Assembly: GCF_004365175.1 (NCBI RefSeq)
Contig: NZ_SOCE01000001.1
Location: 4,595,403-4,659,402 of the forward strand
DNA length: 64,000 nucleotides
From: Kribbella voronezhensis
GTDB taxonomy: Bacteria > Actinomycetota > Actinomycetes > Propionibacteriales > Kribbellaceae
Direction: 5' to 3'
Shown: in pieces, positions 52,574 to 61,256 of the stretch
Layout: each line of letters starts with the position of its first letter
How positions within the stretch are numbered: the first letter of the stretch is position 1
The notes under the pieces: model-generated
What the model saw: the letters and a program-made list of their open reading frames with translations, nothing else
Database searches by the model: none
Told to the model about the DNA's origin: nothing
Position numbers and translations under genes: made by a program

Positions 52574-53014
52574 TTAGGGGTGTTTGGGGGTGGCGGCGGT
52601 GACTATGCGGTTGAGGGCTGCGAGGACGTGGGAGCGGTGGCTGGGAGTGAGGTCTGTGGTGAGGGCCTCGACTCGCCCCGCGTAGGCGTCGTGTGCCTGG
52701 TGGGCGAGGGTGCGGCCTTCGTCGGTGAGGGCGATCTGGCACGCGCGGCGGTCGGTGGGGTGGGCGGACCGCGCGACCAGCGAACGGCGTTCCAGCCGGT
52801 CGACCATGCTGGTGAGGCTGGAGCGCTCGATGCTCATGATCCGGCTCAGCTCGGTCATGCCGAGCGGTCCGTCGAGAAGCACGCAGATCAGGTGCGCCTG
52901 CTGAGGCGTCAAGCCGAGCGGCCGGCTCGTCTCGGCGTACAGGTCCTGGAGTACGTGCATCAAGGTCACCAGGGAGCCGACCAGCTCCGTGTCTCTCGCC
53001 GTCTTGGTTGCCAC
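52574..53014 (-). CDS. MarR-family transcriptional regulator
   Basis: 146 residues from GTG 53014 (GGAGGG upstream). Winged helix LGLTPQQAHLICVLLDGPLGMTELSRIMSIERSSLTSMVDRLERRSLVARSAHPTDRRACQIALTDEGR. Divergent from the LLM-oxidoreductase gene; a shared inverted repeat lies between. Confidence 0.93.
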   Translation of the reverse strand: MATKTARDTELVGSLVTLMHVLQDLYAETSRPLGLTPQQAHLICVLLDGPLGMTELSRIMSIERSSLTSMVDRLERRSLVARSAHPTDRRACQIALTDEGRTLAHQAHDAYAGRVEALTTDLTPSHRSHVLAALNRIVTAATPKHP

Positions 53015-53059
53015 CCCTCCACTGTAGTCCGCAGACCGAACTGTTTGTGCTTCTAATAG

Positions 53060-53088
53060 TTCGTAGGGCTAGTATTTAGGTCTACGAA
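53060..53088. promoter_or_regulatory. candidate MarR operator
   Basis: TTCGTAG (53060-53066) and CTACGAA (53082-53088) are a perfect 7-bp inverted repeat with centres 22 bp apart, in an A/T-rich stretch between the divergent marR-type and LLM genes. Confidence 0.6.
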
Positions 53089-53111
53089 GTATCTACGGAC
53101 GGAGACAGACA

Positions 53112-54005
53112 ATGAACGTGCGCTTCGGCTACGGCTCACCCGCCGAACTCGGCGAGTTGAGCGAAATACTGCGCTTGGCCGAGCAGGCCGACCGGGACGG
53201 TCTCGACCACTTCTCGACCTCGGACCATCCGTACCTGGCTGAGCGCCTCGACGGCTACGCCATGGTCGGCTTCCTGCTCGGCCGGACCGAAAGGATTGCC
53301 GGCTTCGTCAACGTGACGAACCTGCCGCTCCGCCCGGCGCCCATCCTGGCGCGGACCGCGGCAACGCTGACCGCGATGTCCGAGGGCCGGTTCATCCTGG
53401 GGCTCGGCGCAGGGGGAGCGTGGGATCGGATCACCACGATGGGAGTGCCGCGCCTCACGCCCGCAGGGGCAGTCGAGGCCTTCGAGGAAGCGATGGTGCT
53501 GGTCCGCCAGCTGTCCGGCGGAGGACCGGCGGTTACGTCCGGGACTCACTACCCAGTCAAAGGTCTCGCGGCTTCTCCGGTCCGAGCGCCGGAGATCTGG
53601 ACCGGCTCTGTCGGCCCCAAATCATTGGTGGCGACTGGTCGACAGGCCGACGGCTGGATCCCAGGCCACGCGGCCGACTGGTTGAGCGAGCCGTACCTGC
53701 GATCCCGCGCGATCATCGACGAGGCCGCGCTGGCGGTCGGACGAAAGCCCACCGAGATCGCGACGATCTACAACTTCCCCGGCGCTATCACCGCCCGGCC
53801 GCTACCCCGCACCCGCGACGACGACGGCCGCTGGATCGGCGGCTCCACAGACCAGTGGATCGAAGAACTCACCGGTGCCGTCCTCGAACACAGCGCCGCC
53901 GGCTTCACCCTCTTCCCCACCGGCCCCGACCCGTACGACACCACCCTCAAGCGCTGGTCCCAGGAAATCGCCCCCGCCGTCCGAGCCGCAACCGGATCAC
54001 GCTAG
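53112..54005 (+). CDS. LLM-class flavin/F420-dependent oxidoreductase
   Basis: 297 residues from ATG 53112. TIM barrel of the luciferase-like family: HFSTSDHPYL, NLPLRPAPILARTAATLTAMSEGRFILGLGAGGAWD, and APEIWTGSVGPKSLVATGRQADGWIPG. Probably F420-dependent as in many actinobacterial members. Under control of the divergent MarR (inference). Confidence 0.9.
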   Translation: MNVRFGYGSPAELGELSEILRLAEQADRDGLDHFSTSDHPYLAERLDGYAMVGFLLGRTERIAGFVNVTNLPLRPAPILARTAATLTAMSEGRFILGLGAGGAWDRITTMGVPRLTPAGAVEAFEEAMVLVRQLSGGGPAVTSGTHYPVKGLAASPVRAPEIWTGSVGPKSLVATGRQADGWIPGHAADWLSEPYLRSRAIIDEAALAVGRKPTEIATIYNFPGAITARPLPRTRDDDGRWIGGSTDQWIEELTGAVLEHSAAGFTLFPTGPDPYDTTLKRWSQEIAPAVRAATGSR

Positions 54006-54221
54006 TTCGCCGACGAGCAGCAGGGCACGCTAGTCCGCCGACCAGCCAGCAGCCGACCGGTAAGCAGACGACCGGTCAGCAGGCGACCGAGCCGAGGCCG
54101 ACCGAGCAGCAGCCGACCGGGATGCAGCCGATCGAGCAGCAGGCGACTGGGCAGCAGGCGACCGGGCAGCCGATCGAGCAGCAGGGGGCCGAGCAGCAAC
54201 AGGTCACGTTAGTTCGCCGAC
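53998..54221. repeat. CAG-rich ~12-bp repeat array flanked by a 17-bp repeat
   Basis: A 17-base block CACGCTAGTTCGCCGAC occurs at 53998-54014, near-exact at 54026-54042 and again at 54205-54221. Between the last two are roughly a dozen degenerate 12-bp units of the form CAGCAGxCGACCGG. On + strand one frame would read strings of QQxTG, but it has no start or ribosome site. The first block covers the stop codon of the LLM gene, the last that of the leftward gene. Confidence 0.65.
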
Positions 54222-54743
54222 TGAGTACTCGCCGCCGAGCACTTGGCTGTGCTCTCGGAAGCCTCGCCGATAGCTGAATCGGACCCCTGACGAGATCAGC
54301 GGGCGTTGGGCGCTGCTGACCCGGAAATGCAGATAGATGACAGCGCCAAGGTCGGCATGCGCGCCGATCCGTTGTCCCGCGATCGGCGTGGACTTGTGCC
54401 GTGCGGGGTCGGCGCCCTCACCGCGGCCGGTCGCCCAGCACGCCGGAACACCGTCGAGGAACTCGGCCGTCTTGTACACCCTGGCTTCGACGAACTCGAG
54501 TCCGGCCGGCGTCTGATCGGGTGCGGCGGCGAGGAGTTCGAGTGCCCGGCCGGATCGATTGATCGGGGTCGGGGCCAGGAAGTAGACGTCAGCACCCTGC
54601 CGCACGTCATCCATGCGGATCCCCAGGCTGCCTCCGGACTCGTCCAGAGCCGCGCCGCTCCGGGCATCGAAGATCCAGGCCCCACCGAGCACGGCCAGCA
54701 CCGCGACCACCGGTACGCCGAAACTCAGAAAGCGCTTCCGCAT
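54204..54743 (-). CDS. membrane-anchored hypothetical protein
   Basis: 179 residues from ATG 54743 with GGGGGAGCT upstream. N-terminal helix MRKRFLSFGVPVVAVLAVLGGAWIF anchors an extracytoplasmic domain of mixed beta character. No family recognised. Its 3' end enters the repeat flank at 54205-54221. Confidence 0.6.
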   Translation of the reverse strand: MRKRFLSFGVPVVAVLAVLGGAWIFDARSGAALDESGGSLGIRMDDVRQGADVYFLAPTPINRSGRALELLAAAPDQTPAGLEFVEARVYKTAEFLDGVPACWATGRGEGADPARHKSTPIAGQRIGAHADLGAVIYLHFRVSSAQRPLISSGVRFSYRRGFREHSQVLGGEYSVGELT

Positions 54744-54967
54744 AGCTCCCCCTCGGAACGTGACCACTACGTCACCAACAGTAGGCATCGCAGGTGTCAG
54801 GCCGGCCGTCGTCGCGTTGGTCAATGCCGGGGGCTGGCCGCGGCGGCACCCGGTGGCGGGCGGCGGCTCGGCAGGCCAGTCGTCGAGCTGGCTGCGTCCA
54901 GGAGCTGTCCGCGGTGGCGCCGAGGCGGATGGTGTCTCGGCCGGCGACGCAGGTGGCGAGCGAAAGC

Positions 54968-55042
54968 TGACAACTCGTCTTCAGGTGAAAAGTGACAACT
55001 CGTCTTCAGTTGAAAGGTGATTGCTTGTCTTCAGTTGAGAGT
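54968..55042. repeat. three 25-bp tandem repeats at the aldo/keto reductase 3' end
   Basis: Units begin at 54968, 54993 and 55018; the core TCGTCTTCAGTTGAAA-like segment is shared and each opens with TGA. The third unit contains the reductase stop codon (55031-55033), so the gene's 3' end appears to have been duplicated outward. The stretch 54744-54967 holds no gene that I can support. Confidence 0.7.
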
Positions 55043-55918
55043 GGCGAGTTCTTCGGGGGTGAGGTGGAGGGCGGCGGTGGCGATGTTCTGGGCCAGGTGG
55101 GTGGGGTTGCCGGTGCCGGGGATGGCTAGGACGTGGGGGCCTTGGTGGAGGGTCCAGGCGAGGCGGATCTGGGCGGGGGTCGCGTCGTGGGCGGCAGCTA
55201 AAGCCTCGATGGCCGCGGTGTGGTCGGTGGTCGGGCCGCCTTCGCGTTGCGAGCCGGCGATCGCGAAGAACGGGACGAAGGCGATGCCGCGTTCGCCGCA
55301 GAGACCGAGGAACTTGTCGTCCTCGCGGTGGGTGTCGATGCTGTAGCTGTTCTGGACGCAGACGACAGGTGCGATCGCCTGCGCCTCGTCGAGGTGAGCG
55401 GGGCTGACGTTGGAGATACCGAGGTGCCGGATCAACCCGGCGTCGCGCAGTTCGGTGAGCCAGCCGAAGCGGTCGGCGATCGATTCGCCGGGCCGGTTCA
55501 TGATCCGCAGGTTGACCACGTCGAGGTGCTCGCGGCCGAGCTGGCGGAGGTTCTCCTCGACCTGGGTTCGCAGTTCGGCCGGCGTGGTCGCGTTGTAGAA
55601 CCCGCGCTCGTCGACGCCCGGGCCGACCTTGGTGGTGATGACAAGACCTTCCGGGTACGGCGAGAGCGCCTCGCGGATCAGCTCGTTGGCAAACCGCTCC
55701 GGCCCCTCGCCGACTCCCAGGGTGCCGCCGGGCGAACGGTAGAACGCAGCCGTGTCGATGTGATTCACGCCCAGCTCGACCGCACGACGTAGTACCCGAA
55801 TGGCCACTTCGCGATCCGGGTTCGCGGTGATGCGCATCGCGCCGAACCCGAGTCGGTTGACGGTGAGATCGCCCAGAGTCCACGTACCCGCGGCAGTCGC
55901 GGAAAGGTCAGCAGCCAT
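55031..55918 (-). CDS. aldo/keto reductase
   Basis: 295 residues. NADPH-dependent carbonyl reductase of the AKR fold; GFGAMRI near the start, catalytic Asp/Tyr region GVNHIDTAAFYRSPGG, Lys in VITTKVGP, His-type site in HLDVVNLRIMN, and a GTGNPTHLAQNI cofactor end. Confidence 0.92.
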   Translation of the reverse strand: MAADLSATAAGTWTLGDLTVNRLGFGAMRITANPDREVAIRVLRRAVELGVNHIDTAAFYRSPGGTLGVGEGPERFANELIREALSPYPEGLVITTKVGPGVDERGFYNATTPAELRTQVEENLRQLGREHLDVVNLRIMNRPGESIADRFGWLTELRDAGLIRHLGISNVSPAHLDEAQAIAPVVCVQNSYSIDTHREDDKFLGLCGERGIAFVPFFAIAGSQREGGPTTDHTAAIEALAAAHDATPAQIRLAWTLHQGPHVLAIPGTGNPTHLAQNIATAALHLTPEELATLN

Positions 55919-55953
55919 TCCTCGACCCTAGTGCGCAGGTCCAACGGCGCAGG

Positions 55954-56646
55954 TCATTCCTCGATCGCGCCGCCGACGCCGCGGAGGTGCTCGCGGAACG
56001 TCAGCCCCGGCCGCTCGGCTCGGGCCGCGAGGTAAGCGTCGAAACCCAGCTGCTCGCGCAACGTAGTACCGGCTTTGATGAGTTCGGACTGACGGCGTTC
56101 GGTGTCGCGGATCGATTCGGCGAGGCCGAAGAGTTCGTCGACGCGATCGGCCGGGACGAAGGTGATGCCGTCTTCGTCGCCCAGTACTACGTCGTCGCGC
56201 GTGACTGTCCATTCGCCGACGGTCGCGAACTCCAGCGCGTCCGACGGCAGCGGGTCGAGGCGGAGCGGGCCGGTCGGCATCGCGCCGAGGCTGTAGACGG
56301 GCAGGCCGATCTCTTTGATGTCGACGGTGTCGCGGTGCAACCCCCACAGAACGAGACCGGAAAGACCGGCCGCCTTGGCCTCCGCGGCGACCAGGTCACC
56401 TGCACAGGCCTCGTCCCGTCGGGCAGCGTTGTCGACGACCAGTACGTCGCCTGGCGCTGCCGACCCGAATGCCTCCAGGAAGATGTCGACGCTACCCACG
56501 TGCTGAACCGGCAGCACCCGCCCGGCGATCCGGGCTGGGAACACGGCGGTCAGAGAAACCGTCCGGACCGGGATGTGCAACCGAAGACAGGCATCGGCGA
56601 CGTGGGCACACGTCAGCTTTGCGAACCGCTCGTGAAGTTCCGCCAT
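55954..56646 (-). CDS. RraA-like / HMG aldolase family protein
   Basis: 230 residues. Typical of the RraA/4-hydroxy-4-methyl-2-oxoglutarate aldolase family: GDVLVVDNAARRDEACAGDLVAAEAKAAGLSGLVLWGLHRDTVDIKEIGLPVYSLG, with the conserved D and R of the divalent metal/pyruvate site. Likely an aldolase or decarboxylase, not an RNase regulator, in this phylum. Confidence 0.85.
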   Translation of the reverse strand: MAELHERFAKLTCAHVADACLRLHIPVRTVSLTAVFPARIAGRVLPVQHVGSVDIFLEAFGSAAPGDVLVVDNAARRDEACAGDLVAAEAKAAGLSGLVLWGLHRDTVDIKEIGLPVYSLGAMPTGPLRLDPLPSDALEFATVGEWTVTRDDVVLGDEDGITFVPADRVDELFGLAESIRDTERRQSELIKAGTTLREQLGFDAYLAARAERPGLTFREHLRGVGGAIEE

Positions 56647-56744
56647 GACTCGTCCCCTTCGCTCGCTGATTGCCTGACCTTAGTCAGCGAATCGATACGG
56701 CACCACAGTTCCGCCGTACTGCGTCGCGGTCGCGAGCCGCGGGG

Positions 56745-57281
56745 CTAGTGGTCGAGGAAGGCGAGGATTTCGGCGAGGGGTGGTTGGTCGGTGGTGTCGA
56801 CCGTGAGAGTGGGGACGGGCAGGGTGATCGGGTCGTAGGTCGTGTGGGTGCGGCGGTGGGCGTCGAGGTCGGGCGTGACTTCGTGGGCTCTGCGGAGCGG
56901 GTTGGCGGCGGCGCGGGTGGTGATTCGGTCCAGGGCGACGTCGGGGGAGACCGTGCACCGGATGATGCGGAGGTCGGCCGAGTCGAGGAGCGGGGTCAGG
57001 CCGGGGCGCCAGAGGCGGTCCTGGAAGGCGGCTTCGGCGACGACCGTCGTACCGCGGTCGATCAGCAGGCCGATCACGTCGAAGAACGTGGCGAGCGTGC
57101 GCAGGCTGAGCGGATCCGAGTCGCCCGGCGCGAAGTCGGTCGTCGCGTGGACCATGCCTTCCTTGATCTCGTCGCGGCAGATCGCCGGACAGCCGATCGC
57201 CCGCGCGACCTCGTGCGCCAGCGTCGTCTTCCCCGTCCCGGGCGGCCCACTGATCACCACAAGCATCGGCTTCGAACGCAC
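56745..57281 (-). CDS. AAA P-loop kinase-like protein
   Basis: 178 residues from GTG 57281 (or ATG 57266). Walker A MLVVISGPPGTGKTTLA; RDEIKEGM and VVAEAAF (Walker B-like); RIIRCTVSP. AAA_33 type, related to small-molecule kinases and polynucleotide kinases. Substrate unknown. Confidence 0.82.
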   Translation of the reverse strand: MRSKPMLVVISGPPGTGKTTLAHEVARAIGCPAICRDEIKEGMVHATTDFAPGDSDPLSLRTLATFFDVIGLLIDRGTTVVAEAAFQDRLWRPGLTPLLDSADLRIIRCTVSPDVALDRITTRAAANPLRRAHEVTPDLDAHRRTHTTYDPITLPVPTLTVDTTDQPPLAEILAFLDH

Positions 57282-57411
57282 CGCCGCACCCTAACGCGTG
57301 GAAGCCTTGCGAGTACGGCCGAACAGGTGGGAAGTGTCGGTGGGTTTGCCTAGTGTCAGGGATGCGGCCGGGTTGGTCGGGCGGTGGGGATCGGGTGGGT
57401 GGAGTGAAGGT

Positions 57412-58740
57412 GTGACTACGTATTCGGCGGTGCGGACGACCGGGATCTACTGTCGGCCCGGGTGTGGGGCGAAGCCGTTGGCGGAGAACGTGCGGACGTT
57501 CGAAGTGGCTGCCGCGGCTGAGGCCGAGGGGTATCGCGCGTGCTTGCGGTGCCGGCCGTACCGGGTAGCGGGGACCGTCGCGGACGACGCGCCCGAGTTG
57601 GTGTGCCGCGCGGTGCAGCTGATCATCTCGGGCGTCCTCGACGCCGCGGACGAGACCGCGCTCGGCGCGCAACTGGGGATGTCGGCGAGACATCTGCGGC
57701 GGCTGTTCAACGATCATCTCGGCGTGACGCCGGATCAGTTCGCGCGGTCCCGGCGGGCGCATTTCGCCAGGCGGTTGCTGGACGACTCGGAGTTGACGAT
57801 CGCGGACATCGCCTTCGCCTCCGGATTCGGGAGTCTTCGGCAGTTCAATCGGGCGATGCGGGAGGTGTTCCGCGCGACGCCGCGGGAGCTGCGCGAACGG
57901 CGTCGCCGCTCGGACCGGCTGGCCGCGGACGGTGGTCTCGTACTGCGTATGCCGTACTCGCCGCCGTACGACTGGGACGCGATGACCGCGTTCCTCGCCA
58001 GGAACGCGGTGCCGGGAGTCGAGTCGGTCGTCGATGGTGTCTATCGCCGGACGATCGCGCTCGACGGCGACCTGGGGATGCTGGAGATCGGGCCCGGAGG
58101 TGTCGATCATCTGCTGCTGAAGGCTCATCTTCCTTACTGGGAAGGGGCGATCCACGTGGTCGAACGAGCCGGCTGCCTCGTCGGGCTGACCACCGAACCG
58201 ATCCTCGCGACCGCTCAACTCGCCGGCGACCCCGTCATCGGCCCACTCATCAAGGCCCGCCCGGGGGTGCGAGTTCCCGGCGCTTGGGGTCCTTTTGAAG
58301 TCGCCATACAAGCAGTTGTCACGCACCATCCGGCGCTCATGACGCCGGCGATGGGGGCGGAAGTGCTCAGGCGGGTGGTTGAGGGGGCGGGGGTGGTGGT
58401 GAGTGGGCTGGGGTTCGGGTTGACGCATGCGTTTCCGTCGGCAGAGGCGGTGGCCGGGGCGGAGCTGTACGGCGTACCGGAGGAGGTGGGCCGGACGGTC
58501 AGGGCCCTCGCCGGTGAAGTTGCTGAGGGCAACTTGTCGTTGGCGGCGTGTGCGCCGTTGGAGGAGTTGACCGGCGCGTTGCTGGCGATCGACGGTGTGA
58601 GTGAGACGGCGGCTCAGTGGATCGCGTTGCGGCTCGGTGCTCGCGATGCTTCACCGAAGACGAAGGAGCCCAACGAGGAATGGCGCCCGTGGCGCGCGCT
58701 CGCCACGATGCAGTTGGAGGCCGCAGAACAAACCGCCTGA
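57412..58740 (+). CDS. Ada-AraC/AlkA fusion: DNA-3-methyladenine glycosylase with regulatory domain
   Basis: 442 residues from GTG 57412 (GGAG 7 bases upstream). Ada zinc domain (AVRTTGIYCRPGCGAKPLAENVRTF ... ACLRCRP, four Cys), AraC HTH (about 75-165), AlkA N-domain, and HhH-GPD glycosylase (about 285-440) with GVSETAAQWIALRLGARD. The Ada part starts directly at the first strand and is shorter than in many homologues. Excises alkylated purines and probably senses methylation. Confidence 0.92.
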   Translation: MTTYSAVRTTGIYCRPGCGAKPLAENVRTFEVAAAAEAEGYRACLRCRPYRVAGTVADDAPELVCRAVQLIISGVLDAADETALGAQLGMSARHLRRLFNDHLGVTPDQFARSRRAHFARRLLDDSELTIADIAFASGFGSLRQFNRAMREVFRATPRELRERRRRSDRLAADGGLVLRMPYSPPYDWDAMTAFLARNAVPGVESVVDGVYRRTIALDGDLGMLEIGPGGVDHLLLKAHLPYWEGAIHVVERAGCLVGLTTEPILATAQLAGDPVIGPLIKARPGVRVPGAWGPFEVAIQAVVTHHPALMTPAMGAEVLRRVVEGAGVVVSGLGFGLTHAFPSAEAVAGAELYGVPEEVGRTVRALAGEVAEGNLSLAACAPLEELTGALLAIDGVSETAAQWIALRLGARDASPKTKEPNEEWRPWRALATMQLEAAEQTA

Positions 58741-58790
58741 CAGACAGACGGCCGCCGTCACCCGCGGTGGGTGGCGGCGGCCAGGTGCTG

Positions 58791-59591
58791 TCAGTGGAGG
58801 AGGTTGTTGTGTTTGGCGTAACCCGCGGCGGCTTTGAGGAGGTTGTAGGTGCCGTGGGTGAGGAGCTCTTCGGCAGCGCCCGCGGCCAGGCCGTAGGCGC
58901 CGGCGGTGATGGCTGGGCCGACGCTGATTCTGGTGACGCCGAGGTCGACGAGTTCTGCGACGGTGAGCGCACCCGGGCCGACCATCAGATTGAGCGGCCG
59001 GGCGAGTTGCGGGACGAGTTCGCGAATCGCTGCGGGATCGAGCAAGCCAGGAACGAACAGCACGTCCGCGCCGGCCTCGGTGTAGATTGCGGCGCGCTTG
59101 ACCGTGTCCGCCGGATCGCCGAAGAAATACGTGTCGATCCGTGCGTTGATGCAGAGCTCGATACCGGCCGCGTCCGCGGCAGCCCGGGCGGCCGCGATCC
59201 GTTCCGCCTGTGCGGCCGGGTCGATCAGCGCACCGCCCGAGCTGTCTTCGAGATTGATGCCGACGGCACCGATCTCGATCACCTCGGCCACCGTCTCGCC
59301 GACCTCAGCCGGCGACCCGCCGTACCCGCCCTCGATGTCTGCCGTGACCGGCACCGAGACGACGGAGACGATCCGGCGCAGCGCCGAGAGGGCGGCCGTC
59401 CGGGTGAGTCCGCCGGCATCCGTGACACCGTCGGCCCACGAAACACCTGCGCTGGTCGTCGCGATCGCCTTCGCGCCCGCGGCCTCGATCGCCCGCGCCG
59501 AGCCCGGGTCCCAGGCGTTCGGCAGGACGAGCGGCGGCTGCCGATGCAGCGCCTGCAGTTCGCGTGCCTGCGCCAATCGATCGATGGTCAC
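58791..59591 (-). CDS. isocitrate lyase/PEP mutase superfamily protein
   Basis: 266 residues from GTG 59591. LVLPNAWDPGSARAIEAAGAKAIATTSAG, TADIEGGYG (Mg site), INLEDSSG, INARIDTYF and VGPGALTVAEL. Probably a carboxyvinyl/oxaloacetate-decarboxylase-like enzyme. GTGA overlap with the preceding monooxygenase-like gene. Confidence 0.88.
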   Translation of the reverse strand: MTIDRLAQARELQALHRQPPLVLPNAWDPGSARAIEAAGAKAIATTSAGVSWADGVTDAGGLTRTAALSALRRIVSVVSVPVTADIEGGYGGSPAEVGETVAEVIEIGAVGINLEDSSGGALIDPAAQAERIAAARAAADAAGIELCINARIDTYFFGDPADTVKRAAIYTEAGADVLFVPGLLDPAAIRELVPQLARPLNLMVGPGALTVAELVDLGVTRISVGPAITAGAYGLAAGAAEELLTHGTYNLLKAAAGYAKHNNLLH

Positions 59592-59884
59592 AAGCTCACC
59601 ACCAGTTCGTGATCGATCTCGACGAACTCGACGATCAGGTCCGCGAACCGGCCCGCGATGAGCTCCTTGTACACCGCCGAACCGGTGTGCGCGTCGTACG
59701 CCGCCTGGTCGGCGAAGTGCTCCACGAACAGCAGGTAGTCCGGCTGCGCCGGGTCGCGGTACACGCGGAAGGACAGGGTGCCCTCCTCCTGCCCGGGGCC
59801 TTGCGGCGCGAACACCTGGACGAGTTCCTCGGCCTTCGCCTGGTTGCCGTCCTTCAACTTGATCGGAAATACCTTGGCAAGCAC
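59588..59884 (-). CDS. antibiotic biosynthesis monooxygenase (ABM)-domain protein
   Basis: 98 residues from GTG 59884 (AGGAGGACG upstream). FRVYRDPAQPDYLLFVEHFADQAAYDAHTGSAVYKEL is the ABM/YgiN quinol-monooxygenase-like core. Coupled to the PEP mutase-like gene. Confidence 0.88.
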   Translation of the reverse strand: MLAKVFPIKLKDGNQAKAEELVQVFAPQGPGQEEGTLSFRVYRDPAQPDYLLFVEHFADQAAYDAHTGSAVYKELIAGRFADLIVEFVEIDHELVVSL

Positions 59885-60057
59885 TTTCGTCCTCCTGGGG
59901 TGGTTGTTTCGCTGCCCCAAGCCTCGCCCGTGCGGGTACCTCCGGTCTGGCCATATTCGGTCATGGATGAAGTATCACTATGCAAGACGATATGTCTCAC
60001 TAAGCAAGATCTTCGGTTAGTCTGAGGCGGTCAACGACGACGCGGAGAGGGCGAACC

Positions 60058-60852
60058 ATGAACAACGTCTACACGCACGGCCACCACGAATCGGTCCTGC
60101 GTTCGCACCGCTGGCGGACCGCGGAGAACTCGGCCGGCTACCTGCTCACCCACCTTCGTCCCGGCATGTCCTTGCTCGACGTCGGCGCAGGTCCCGGCAC
60201 CATCACCGCCGACCTCGCCCGTCTCATTCAGCCGGGCCCGACCACTGCCCTCGAAGCAAGCGAGTCGGCGCTCGACGTCACTCGATCGACCTTCGCCGAG
60301 CTCGACATCAAGGTCGAGTTCGTCGTGGGTGACGTGCACCAGCTGGACCTCCCGGACGACTCGTACGACGTGGTGCACGCGCACCAGGTCCTGCAGCACG
60401 TGGCCGATCCGGTCCAGGCGTTGCGGGAGATGCGCAGGGTCTGCAAGCCGGGCGGGATCGTCGCCGCGCGCGACTCGGACTACCGCGCCTTCGCCTGGTA
60501 TCCGTTGCTGCCCGAGTTGGACGAGTGGATGGAGCTGTACCAGCGACTCGCGCGGGCCAACGGAGGCGAGCCCGATGCCGGTCGCCGGCTGCTGTCCTGG
60601 GCACTGGAAGCGGGCTTCGAGAACGTCGAGTCGACCGCGAGCAACTGGACCTTCGCGAACGACGAGGATCGCGCCTGGTGGGGCGGGATGTGGGCCGACC
60701 GGATCCTCGAGTCGGCGATGGCCCACCAGGCCCGCGCGGACGGCGTACCGGAGTCGACGCTGCAAAGGATCTCGGCCGCGTGGCAGACCTGGTCGACGAC
60801 GCCCGACGCCTGGATCTCCTTGCTACACGGCGAAATCCTCGCTACGGCCTGA
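60058..60852 (+). CDS. SAM-dependent methyltransferase (UbiE-like)
   Basis: 264 residues. Motif I LLDVGAGPGTITADLA, GDVHQLDLPDDSYDVVHAHQVLQHVADP and MRRVCKPGGIVAARDSDY. Converges on the VOC-family gene. Substrate not evident. Confidence 0.9.
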   Translation: MNNVYTHGHHESVLRSHRWRTAENSAGYLLTHLRPGMSLLDVGAGPGTITADLARLIQPGPTTALEASESALDVTRSTFAELDIKVEFVVGDVHQLDLPDDSYDVVHAHQVLQHVADPVQALREMRRVCKPGGIVAARDSDYRAFAWYPLLPELDEWMELYQRLARANGGEPDAGRRLLSWALEAGFENVESTASNWTFANDEDRAWWGGMWADRILESAMAHQARADGVPESTLQRISAAWQTWSTTPDAWISLLHGEILATA

Positions 60853-60857
60853 GCTGA

Positions 60858-61247
60858 TCAGGCAGCGGGATCGGACAGTACTACGAGGAAGTGGTCCGGG
60901 TCGCGGAGCCAGAGCTCCTGGTGGCCTGCGTTCGGGTTGTGGTGGAGGTCGGTCTGGATCGTGAAACCGGCTGACCGGGCCCGAGCGGCTGCGGCTTCCA
61001 GGGAGTCGACCTCGAACCAGAGCGCCACACCGTTGCCCAGCGCAACCTCTGGGTCGCCGATCGCACCATGGTGATGGCCGACTTCGAGCTTGTGGAGTTG
61101 GAGGATGAGCTCCCCGTCGACCAGGAGCTGTTCGTACTCCGGTCCGCCGTGGCCGCTCGCCGCGCCCAGCAGTTCGCAGTACCAGGCGCTGCTCTTCTCC
61201 ACGTCGGACACGGCGATCATCGGCTGGGGTCGTACGGATGCAGTCAT
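60858..61247 (-). CDS. VOC (glyoxalase/bleomycin-resistance) family protein
   Basis: 129 residues; two beta-alpha-beta halves, the second with GHQELWLRDPDHFLVVLSDP carrying the C-terminal metal-ligand region. Typical length for the fold. Activity cannot be assigned. Confidence 0.88.
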   Translation of the reverse strand: MTASVRPQPMIAVSDVEKSSAWYCELLGAASGHGGPEYEQLLVDGELILQLHKLEVGHHHGAIGDPEVALGNGVALWFEVDSLEAAAARARSAGFTIQTDLHHNPNAGHQELWLRDPDHFLVVLSDPAA

Positions 61248-61256
61248 GTGGTGAGG

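Noticed and set aside
53420-54277. Frame giving a QQPTG repeat protein
   Set aside because: It starts inside the LLM gene out of frame and has no ribosome site; the repeat is more simply intergenic.
59564-60025. + strand frame across the ABM gene
   Set aside because: No motif or ribosome site; opposite a well-defined ABM gene.
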